Positions 55,145 through 64,000 of a stretch of 64,000 nucleotides of DNA are shown here, in pieces. Positions within the stretch are counted from its first letter, which is position 1; each line of letters opens with the position of its first letter. Source of the stretch: Grifola frondosa (Eukaryota; Basidiomycota; Agaricomycetes; Polyporales; Grifolaceae); assembly GCA_001683735.1 (NCBI GenBank), contig LUGG01000005.1, forward strand, positions 1,240,001-1,304,000, written 5' to 3'. The position numbers and the translations under genes were made by a program. The notes under the pieces were generated by a model. That model saw nothing but the letters and a program-made list of their open reading frames with translations. It searched no databases and had not been told where the DNA came from.

Positions 55145-58100
55145 GATTGTCTCTTTCTAACCGTCTGGAAACAATTCCAGAGACCTAGCAAACGGTGGAC
55201 AACCTCAGACCGGAGAGCAATACCACTCGAGATTCGGGTGGGGTCTTCGCGGGGAGTTCGAGAAAATTGCTTCGCATTTTATCAGCCGAGAGGCCTGGCC
55301 GACAGAAGGGAGAATCCCTGTGCCGACGCAGAATGTAGTCTCATGATCCAGCGAGGCCACAACATAGAAAGACGAGGGACGAAAGCCGGCCCGCAGACCC
55401 GGTAGAACTATGAAGTCGACCCCATCTCCGTGGAGCTGCATTGAAGGCTCGACCCCAACTAAGAGGAAGGCGCACACGGCATCCATGTTAGTCTATCCGG
55501 CGGAGAGGCGGGGGGCGGGGGTCCGAAATGGAGGGTTATACTCATGAGCCCCATGGGGGTTGCTCCCGTGAACCGTATTAATATTACTGCGAAGTCATCG
55601 TATTGCTGTTGCAGAATATCAAGGCTATCAACATAATAGACATCCGTTGGCAGCCATACCTGAATTTCTCATGATCTGCAATTTCCGCCTTGTGATGGGG
55701 TTCAGTACTCCATATCAGTGCCACTCACCGCGAGCGCTGAAATTTTGAAGACGAAAGGAGAAAAGGTTGATCTCCGACGTGGAGGTAGTGAAAAACTTTC
55801 GTTCGAAAGATATGAGGGATCAGCTCAACACTCACGCGTCCAGGTCAACTCTTGGAGACTTCGAAGCCGTCTTTTGAAAATGAACGCATGCGATCGAGCG
55901 GCCTCGGCAAGCTCCGATAGCTGATCATGGGCACGAATCATTCAACATGTGGCCACTGGCGACAGCCATCGTTATCCTCGACTTCGAGATATCATGTTAC
56001 GGCTACGACCTTCCAGGGACGTAAACACACGGTGTCTGTGCCAGGTAGCAGTTGGTAAGGATCGTTTTGTCTATAGCAAGTCAAGGCTAAGCTTGTTCAT
56101 TGCCAGCTTTATACAAGACTCACCGAACACGACCGTGTCAAGTGTTGGTAGCCAGGAGGTCGAAGCTTTTGTGAAGTTCTAGAAATTCCGGCTCGGCCTT
56201 CCTTACATGCTATGCCTCGCTTGCACGGGTGAGCGTCCTCGGGCGTGACTTGCATCCAAGGACACCACTTACCAGAAACCACGGTCCGGCGAAAGCGAGA
56301 ACGTCCAGCTAATTGCTGCTAATGCGCACGATATCGCTCCTGAACAGTGAATGCATTCTCCTTTTCACTCTCATGAACTAACGCCGCTCGGTCAGGTGCA
56401 TCTGCACCCATATTCTAACACGGTCGGAAGCACACCCGCCGTGCCGGATTTTCAGGACCCTGCACAGTCGAGTATTCCACGAGCTGATGCCGAGCTTGCC
56501 TACAGGACGATCGTGTTTGGCCTGCCAACTGCAGCAGTCCACGGGCGCGTTGCTGCTCGTTCAGACGATCTCCTTCCCTGTATCGCTGCTCGAGGTCACC
56601 AGCCCCGCCCCCATGACACTCGGCGGAGCCCTTCTATTATGTCGCCGCGCTTCGCCGCTCTCGCTGCCACTGAGGGTTGTTCTATCTGCACGCCTCCTGG
56701 ATTCTCCGGGGTTCCTGCGCGCTAGACGATCGTGCACTCTGGGGCACGTCCTGCCCAACGGCTGATCTCGATGTATCGCAACGCCTTCGCGAACCGAAGC
56801 CGTCAGCGCGTCGTGTCTTCGCACTGACGCGAGAGTTATCTGGAATGGTGCCCTCCTGCTCGACACAGCGTTCGGATCTAGGACTTCCCTGCGAGATACG
56901 CCCTTCTGTCTATTTGGACTGTTCACACAGAACGTGCGGTGCTGCCCGTGGATGTGGTGTCGATTGATTCGGAGCTGTCAAAAGGACATCCTAGTATCAC
57001 AGGTCTCTTGCTTCGCACCTCGAGTCCGGAACGTGTACTTCATTTACGAGAGTTGATCCAAACGCGTGCTGCAACGAGGACGGCGCTGCACCGCTCGGCC
57101 TCGTCTTGCCATCTCGAGATCTCAGACCCCAGCACGCCGCCACTCGCGGGATCGCAGGATCTCCAGCGCCCCCCGTCGCCTGCTGCTCTGCGCGCCACAA
57201 CTCCTGCGGCTGCCCGCTTCGGTTAGCCCCCTCCGCCTCGTTCCCCAGCTCGTGCAGTTCGCGTGATGCGCGAGTATGGACAGGCGCGCACGTGATGCGC
57301 TATAGACCCCCATTTTTGCGCTCTCGGAATCGATGAGTGCCCTCTTGCTTATCGGATCTCAAAACACTGCTATCGTCCGCGCAGGAGACGGCGCGCGACT
57401 GACGGAGAGCACGAGAAAATGCCACTGGAGCTGTCTATCGCTCCGCTGCCTTGAGGAGGTGAAGTTAGGGTGAGAGTTCAGATTCATTCGAGTTTACAGC
57501 CTCTCACGTTGCCATTCTTAGTTGACGGAAATGCTTCTGTTCTGATTACGCTGGAGGATATTCTTCTGAGGCGTCGTTGCTCAATTGCATCGCATTTGGC
57601 AGGATAGCACTGGCGTAGACTTGGCGGTCATATGGTTCGCGCAGCTCCACCGGGAACCCCCTGGAACTTCGGGGGTCGTCTAAAGTATTTAGAGCGTCTT
57701 CCTGGATGTGTTCCTCGTATTCCTAACGTCCAGTGCTGCGGACGCCCAAGCTGGTGATGGTGTTCCGTATCCGCTTATACTAGCGGCGGCGCTTCAAACG
57801 CTCTGAATGATATCGGAAGGGACCGCGGTGTCGGGGAACCATCAGAACATGTTCATAGCATGCTACTGTGGGCAAAGGGCACTGGTTGGTAGGCGTTACC
57901 AAATATGGAAACCTTCTATGGTGCAATCTGCCTTGAGGCTCCTGCTGCGTCTCGCGTTCCAAGGCTTTCGAACTTGTCGCGACTCGTGATCTCACTCGGG
58001 GCTCTGTCAGCGGATCTCCTCGCCGCAGGATGCGGAGCGTGCTGTGATAACCGGCCCATTGTTGAGTTGGAGCGGCAGAACGAGTGGGGTGGGGAGCGAA

Positions 58101-59200
58101 GTGCTTCGCAGGTGAGATGAGCTGCAATCAGTCTTCTCGGTGCGCGCAATAACGCCCGGGATGTCATCAATCACGGGTGGGCCCTTCTGTGCACGGATGT
58201 TGGCTCGCTACTACGAACGGGTGCGGTATAGCCGGCTGGCGGCGCACGTACAAGCGTCAAGGCGACCGCTTCTCGGACGTGTAACGGTGTGCGGGAGGCT
58301 GGCCGGCATGCTGCTGTGTGTGCTGCACACCACTTACTGAATGGCGGACGGAACGCGGTCGCGTCGTGCGTGCGTATGGTGCAGCGCAGGATGCGGAGGA
58401 GGGGTCCGTGGAACGAGCACGGAATTCCTGAAACCGGCATAGCCGCAATGGTGGGACGGCCGGGACGACGTCGGCGGAAAATGGTGCCTTTTCATTGACG
58501 CATTTAGCACTGGACTGGGACCGCATGCTGCGAAGGTCTCAAACAGTCATCATGGTGCTACACGTGTAGCCAAATAATATGCATAGCTGGAATAGTCGCC
58601 TTTTCGAGGCACATACCCCAGCCGACGGGGCACTCGGATCGGGAGGCGCCGTGGGTTTAACGATGGTATTAGGAGGATATTAACGATGTCGACTCGCTAG
58701 CATTACACTGTGTTATAGTTGCATTACGTGCGGTGGAGTGTTTATTACGGTGTGCGATACGGTGTGCGATACGGTGTGCAAAATATACGAGCCCAAATTG
58801 AAAGAGCGATGGCGGATAATTAAATATGTGGAAATGATGGCAACGTGGGGACGGCAAGCAGTTTTGATTTGCAGACCTCATCTGTCTTTTTCGAGTCTTC
58901 GCTTCTGACGCTGTCGGCTCTCTTTCCCCTATAACCGTTCCCGAGTTCTGTCCCATCTCTGATTCTCCTCTTCCTGCTCCTCTAACGCCCAGTCAATGCC
59001 CTCCATTCTCAATCTCAAGTTCAAAGTCGGTCCCTGTCCTCCAGGCCGAGGGTACCCAACTTACACCTTTTTCTTTCATGCCCCTTCTTGCCATTAGGGA
59101 AACAAGTCCTTCGTCCCCTTCAGTAATCTCAACGATGCAGATTCTCTGACAAAGACATGGAAGGTGATCTTTTTCCTCGCCTTTGTCGTCCCTTCTCCCC
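55145..59200. other. Four-kilobase region without recognisable genes
   Basis: The first part holds the transporter promoter, and the last 400 bases hold the pyrimidine-rich leader of the GATA gene. Between them, overlapping open frames in all phases lack signal peptides, domains or plausible exon chains. A triplicated GATACGGTGTGC-like word (about 58753-58783) is a small tandem repeat. No element termini were found. Confidence 0.4.
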
Positions 59201-61856
59201 ATGCCTCAGACTCTGACCCTTCCCCAGGTTTGTACCAAGGTCGCCAGCTTCTTGGAGCAGGGCCAGCGACTCGAGAACTTGAGCTGGAGACTGTGGCACC
59301 TCCAAAACCTCATGGTCGATACCGATAATGCCAAGTCCAAGCGCGACTTCAAGAAGCTGTCCAAATGCATGAGCGATAAGCTCGACAAGGAGAAAGGGCG
59401 GTATGTCGCCATTCGGGTCGTCTTTGTACCCTCGTTGACACCTTACGCCACAGGAGCATCGAGGAGCTCCAGGCCCCGGGCTTCAGACGCAACCACTCGA
59501 CCGAGCTGCTCCAGCAGCGCGCCCTCGAGAAGGAGCGCGAACGCGAGGCGAACCAGAACGGCAGGCCCGGCACTATCCATCGCATGCAGTTCACCTTCAG
59601 CGTCGACCAGCCCGCCCCTCCCACCGCCTTTTCCGTCACCGTCAAGAAGCCCGACTTGCGGCCCTCACCCGAATTCAAGGACAACGCCATCAAGCGCGGC
59701 CGGCCTGCGACCCGTTCAACCGTCGTCGAGGATGCTCCTCTGGCCGCCGTCGCCGTTGTCGACAAAGACCCCCCGCTTACCCAACGCGGCCGCAAGCCGT
59801 CCGCCTCCACCACCAACGAATCCGTCTCTTCCAATGACCTGTATTCCTCTGCGTCTCTCCGTTTCCCCTCTCTGTTTTCTAACGACTTCGGCCCCGAGGC
59901 CCTACTGTATCCAACACCCTCTCTCACGACCCCCATGACTTACGGCGAGGGCGTCAGCCTGAACACCCACACAACTTCGGACGGCTTCAGCATCGCCCGC
60001 CCCACCATAGAGCTCCCGCTCGATGAGTTCCTCAACGCCGACAGCCCTGACGCCTGGTCCTCGGGCGGGTATAGTAGCAGCGACGCACGGCTTGTTGAGC
60101 AGCTCGACGCGCAGGAAGACGTCGAGATGAAGTCGCTCCCTGGCAACCCCGCGTTCCTGTCCGGCTCCCCACACGTCAACGAGGACGACGACATGCTCGG
60201 CACGTCCTCCCACTTCCGCGCGACACCGACCCTGGCCGGGAACGTGCAAGACATCGTGCCACGCACCATCACCCCCTCCCGAATCGGGCCCAACTCCGGA
60301 CCCGGCGTTACTCAGGTCTCGGGCAAGCGACCTTCGTTAAGCGTGCGCACTCAGTCAGTGAGTACCCGCTCTTCGGGTCCCAGCGCAACGCCTGTCAACG
60401 GTATTGGCACCGCGCAGCAAAATCTTAGTAACAACTCCGCCCCTGGGGGCGTCAAGGCCGAGTGTTCCAACTGCGGCGCGACCCACACGCCGTTATGGCG
60501 TCGTGGTCTCAACGACGAGCTCAACTGCAATGCGTGCGGGCTGTACTGCAAACTCGTGGGTTCATTCTGCCGCTTGCTTGCTTCGCCGTTCTCACACCCT
60601 GTATTTCAGCATAAGCGACCGCGCCCGAAGAGCATGCGGAACAACCATGGCGAGGGCCGTACTCAAGCCGCGCCTCGCCAGGAGTCTCAAGAAGTTGTTG
60701 GTAAGTTCCAGCTATCTCATGCTGTCCTCAGAAACCTAATATGTTGTGACAGCGCAATGCTATAATTGCCATACCACTGCAACGCCCCTTTGGAGGAAGG
60801 ATGACGAAGGCAAGACCGTGTGCAACGCGTGAGTATTCGTCTCAGTATGGACAAATTAGCGCTCACTCACGCTTCTATTTGCCTCGCAGTTGCGGATTAT
60901 AGTAAGTGTTCCTCCGTGCTCAGTTAGCTGGCTTCCAAATACTCAATGTTTGCTCCATAATATAGCTATAAACTGCATGGTTCCGCACGCCCAATCTCCA
61001 TGAAGTCAGACGTCATTCGCAAGCGCGCCCGTCACGATGCACGACGAGTTCCTGGTTCCTCCGAGACGCCCTCTGCTAGTCCAGGTGCCAGTAGGCGTGC
61101 CTCCCCCATTGCGGAGGCCACCCCGACTCTCGCGCCGGACTCCACCACCCAGTCGTCGTCCCCATTTGGCAGTGACGGGATGGATTTCCACCAGTCGCTG
61201 CACTCGTTGCAGTCTGAGCTCCAGGGCGCACTGGGCGTCGACAACCAGAGCATGCACTTCGGCAACCAGCTGTACTCGTTCCAGTACCAGTCGTTCCCCG
61301 GACCCTACCACCCGACTACATCAATCAGACCTTCCCCGTCACGCCCTCCGACGCGCTCCCGTATGCCTCGAACGACATGTCCGATATGGACATGATGGAG
61401 GGCCGCTCGCACAAGCGGCGCAGGATGAGCACGGACTCGGCCTCCGAGCCGCCATCTTCTGCGGTATCGTTCGGCTCGTTCTCCGACTCGTTCTCATCGT
61501 CGTCTGCGACGTCGCAGTCGCAGCGCTCGTCCGTGGACGTCCCGTACTACTCGTTCCAGGGCATGCTACGCGGCGCGTCCAACTCGTCCTGGCACCCGCC
61601 GATGCTTCCCCCGAACAACCCCTCGCCCTACGTCCACCCGCCGATGCTGCCCCCTGACGACCCGACGATGTTCTTCCACCCGCAGGTGATGCAGGATGAC
61701 GCGGATGCGTTGTTCGCGACGTACCTGCACCCGCCGATGGTGCACCCGGACTCCCCGCCGATGAGCTCGCTGTCCCTGCACCCGCCGATGCTACCGAACG
61801 ACTGGAAGGTTGCTGCGCACGCGGACATGTACGACAGTGCCATGGTCTCGTTCTGA
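59201..61856 (+). CDS. GATA transcription factor with two zinc fingers and AreA-type N-terminus
   Basis: Nuclear regulator, by family likely for nitrogen or iron metabolism. ATG 59201 (MPQTLTLPQVCTKVASFLEQ) starts an N-terminal DUF1752/AreA-like box with RLENLSWRLWHLQNLM. A long Ser/Pro-rich region follows. Finger 1 is CSNCGATHTPLWRR plus NCNACGLYCKL, spliced to HKRPRPKSMR. Finger 2 is CYNCHTTATPLWRKDDEGK plus VCNACGLYYKLHG. Its last part is assembled across a 12-nt microexon at 60890-60901 (coding CGLY). A basic tail (SMKSDVIRKRARH) follows. The C-terminus has four HPPM(L/V) repeats (61594-61792) and ends at 61856. One missing C at 61311-61313 separates SFPGPYHP from DYINQTFPVTPSDALPY. The two fingers are of different subtypes. 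Confidence 0.9.
60890..60901 (+). other. 12-nt microexon of the GATA gene
   Basis: TTGCGGATTATA is flanked by an upstream acceptor (CCTCGCAG) and a downstream donor (GTAAGT). Joined to GC at the previous exon end and C at the next exon start, it supplies the invariant Cys-Gly-Leu-Tyr of finger 2. Skipping it would delete one zinc ligand. Confidence 0.85.
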
Positions 61857-64000
61857 ACTCTGCTCTGCTTTCCCTCCGCGTGCGGACATGGACGATCTGC
61901 GTCGCGTAATCTATTCGCTCTGCGTGCCCTCGGGGCATTTTGCATAGTATGGTTATGGTTTCTGTTCCTTGGTATCGGCGTCGTCGCATCTCTCCGTCCC
62001 CGAAGTTCTCCCAGTGTAGATCTTCTGCTCGCCCGTCTGTCGCATCGGTCCGTGCATCACAGCCTCGTTCGCTGCATCCTGCATCCGTTCTCCGTTTGCT
62101 GCTCTTTTCTGTTGCTTCATCCTCGCCGTGTTTCTCGCTCATCGTCACTGTGTCGACTATATCCATATATCGCTACTTTTCTCGTTCGTGTGTCCATTAC
62201 CGTTTCGTTTCGCTCCGTTCACCATCTTCCCTGTGTTTATTTCCCTTGCTTCATCTTGCTCGGTCTCGATCTCATCTCTTAAAATATTTGCAAGTAGGTG
62301 TACACGAAATAGCTGCAGTTAACGCGAAGGGCCGCGCGGTTCAGGCCCCACTAAATAGATATTTATTGGTCGCTTCATGTGCTTATACCCCTGCGTGTTC
62401 GTCCGCCCCTGTTTGGACTGTACTTCCCCACGTACGTACACGTAGCTGGCGTCCAATACGATCTGTATCTGCATTCCGGGGCCTGTGCGATGTTGTTCCA
62501 AGGGGTTCATCTCGGCGAAATTCGTCATGTTCGTGCGAGGCGTTCTCGTTGCCGGTGGGGAAATGCGTACGTTACGTTATCATTACGAAGGGAACGTACA
62601 CGTAAGTAGGTGTTACACAAGTGCGTCGACGTGCAACCAGTACGGCCCGTCGAAGGGGGTGTACGGACGACCCGCCTCCAGCTCGAGTCGCGGTGGTGCG
62701 GAGCGCGGTGGCGCCCGCAAAAGAGGCCGACACGCACACCTGGATGCAAATGACGCGAGCGTGGGATGTATTCGGAATACGACGAGCCCAGCCACGACGA
62801 GCACATACACGCGTCATCGCAAGGTGCACCGTGCTCGACGCTCGAGCCTCGCGTCCATATTCGTGCGCGATCGCCACTCCGGAACGGGTGCACGCAGCCT
62901 CAGGGTCCTGCGCGCATCTCCAGATCCGACATCAAGGATAGATTACGTCGTGTGCGGGGAACTGGGATCAGGGCTGCGTATACGCCCGAGGATCTGCGCT
63001 CGCCCGCGGGGGGCATGCGAGCCGTGAGGCGATCGGCAGATCCCCGGAGAGGAGGGGTCGTTCGAACTTCGTATGCTATGCGAGGACGTTCGTCAGCCGC
63101 AGCGTACTGAACGCGGGGGGAGTGAATAGTGGAAGTGCCACTCGTGCGATAGCAGTTACGCCGATTTGGGGCACCGTGCTTACGTCGTTCCGGAGCTCTC
63201 GCCGTTCTTCCGTATGGCGATCATTTTAGTCTGTAGAGAACGGGGGTGAGATAGACACCTCGCCACACCGTGATCTCGCGGACGGCGTGCCGGTGCTGGG
63301 TAGACGGGACAGAAGGGCGATTTAGACATAGAGTTTGCACTTTGATTTTGCGACGCGCGGTTCCGAAAGAGGCTGCGGCCAGCTCTATCGGCGATGCAAA
63401 TCAGCAGGAGATCAGCGAGGCGTGCATACGGAACAAAACATACGGTGCGGGCACACGTCATGTCCTGCACGTTCTTCTGATCTCCCGGATCTTGACCGTC
63501 GCGAAGCCATCTGCATCATTAATCATTGCTCGTTGATACGCCAGATCTTGGACTAGCACTCGTCATGACACGAGGATGTGAACAATGGCTGCTGGATTGT
63601 TCTGATGTCCGTAGGCGAGATTGTACAAGTAAACATGTAGAACGGGCCGACAGTACTGGCATGGCACAGAAAAGGGGTACTCAGCTTGGCAAACACGGTC
63701 GCCAAGTGGGAACTTGGCAAGTCATGGTCAGCAATTATGGATACCGCTGAAAGTGTACATTTAAGAATTTAAAAGCTTCAAAGGCCCAGATATTGAAGAA
63801 CAAGTACCTCCAATCTCTCTGCGCGTTTTCAACATTCATTCCAACACGACCATTGAATGATTGAAACATTGATCCTACAGCGTCGCGGGAGCAGATACGC
63901 GTCGTCACACTCCGCTGCTGCTCCGCTTCATAATGACAACCAGAGCAAGAGGGCAACTACAGTCGGAGATCTTCAACACGAGCTCCGCTGAGGGCTTGTG
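61857..64000. other. Gene-free tail of the window
   Basis: The first 400 bases are the GATA gene's 3' flank, pyrimidine-rich on the + strand. Beyond that the open frames overlap in all phases and resemble no protein. Short palindromic words such as ACGTACGT and CGTACACGTA cluster at 62430-62610. No RNA gene or mobile element was identified. Confidence 0.4.

Noticed and set aside
61339..62166. 275-codon minus-strand frame, Arg/Ser/Ala-rich
   Set aside because: It lies antisense to the GATA factor C-terminus. Its composition is explained by the opposite strand's codons, and the HPPM repeats on the + strand are the real signal.

Overview
The window is nuclear DNA of a filamentous basidiomycete, most likely an Agaricomycete (a polypore-like wood decayer is my inference). 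The reasons are genes broken by many 45-65 nt GT-AG introns, two F-box/leucine-rich-type proteins, a bicupin oxalate decarboxylase, a Kre9/Knh-type GPI protein, a Plavaka-type DNA transposon and a tyrosine-recombinase (DIRS-like) retroelement. There are no bacterial operons, and I saw no tRNA, rRNA or CRISPR array.

Layout. 0.4-13 kb: GPI-anchored wall protein (+), F-box protein (+), broken zinc-type alcohol dehydrogenase (+), oxalate decarboxylase (-), translation factor eEF1B-gamma (+), 5'-truncated repeat-family ORF (-), dead copy of a small gene (+). 14-29.4 kb: possible PD-(D/E)XK-like protein (-), the intact small gene (+), second F-box gene with lesions (-), ubinuclein/Hpc2 subunit of the HIR histone chaperone (-), long-chain acyl-CoA synthetase (-), secreted SGNH esterase (-), La protein (-). 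31-43.4 kb: mobile island. A DIRS-like element (Gag-like, RT/RNase H, tyrosine recombinase) is interrupted twice. One interruption is a 1.4-kb CpG-poor block between Gag and RT. The other is a 5,652-bp Plavaka-type transposon inside the recombinase gene. The transposon has 22-bp terminal inverted repeats, a 2-bp target duplication and two divergent genes. 44-64 kb: Zn(II)2Cys6 regulator (+), CHZ-type H2A.Z chaperone (+), acyl-CoA oxidase (-), MFS sugar transporter (-), about 4 kb without a recognisable gene, a two-finger GATA factor with a 12-nt microexon (+), and a gene-free tail.

Functionally the window pairs fatty-acid activation (acyl-CoA synthetase) with peroxisomal beta-oxidation (acyl-CoA oxidase). 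It also carries carbon-source genes (sugar transporter, secreted esterase, oxalate decarboxylase) and two histone chaperones acting on different histones (HIR and CHZ).

A caution applies to every reading frame. At least 17 places in otherwise well-conserved genes show a frame break that one added base would repair, often in a homopolymer. I never needed the removal of a base. This looks more like consensus deletion errors than mass pseudogenisation. Coordinates of affected genes therefore span the whole inferred gene, and the positions of the breaks are given.
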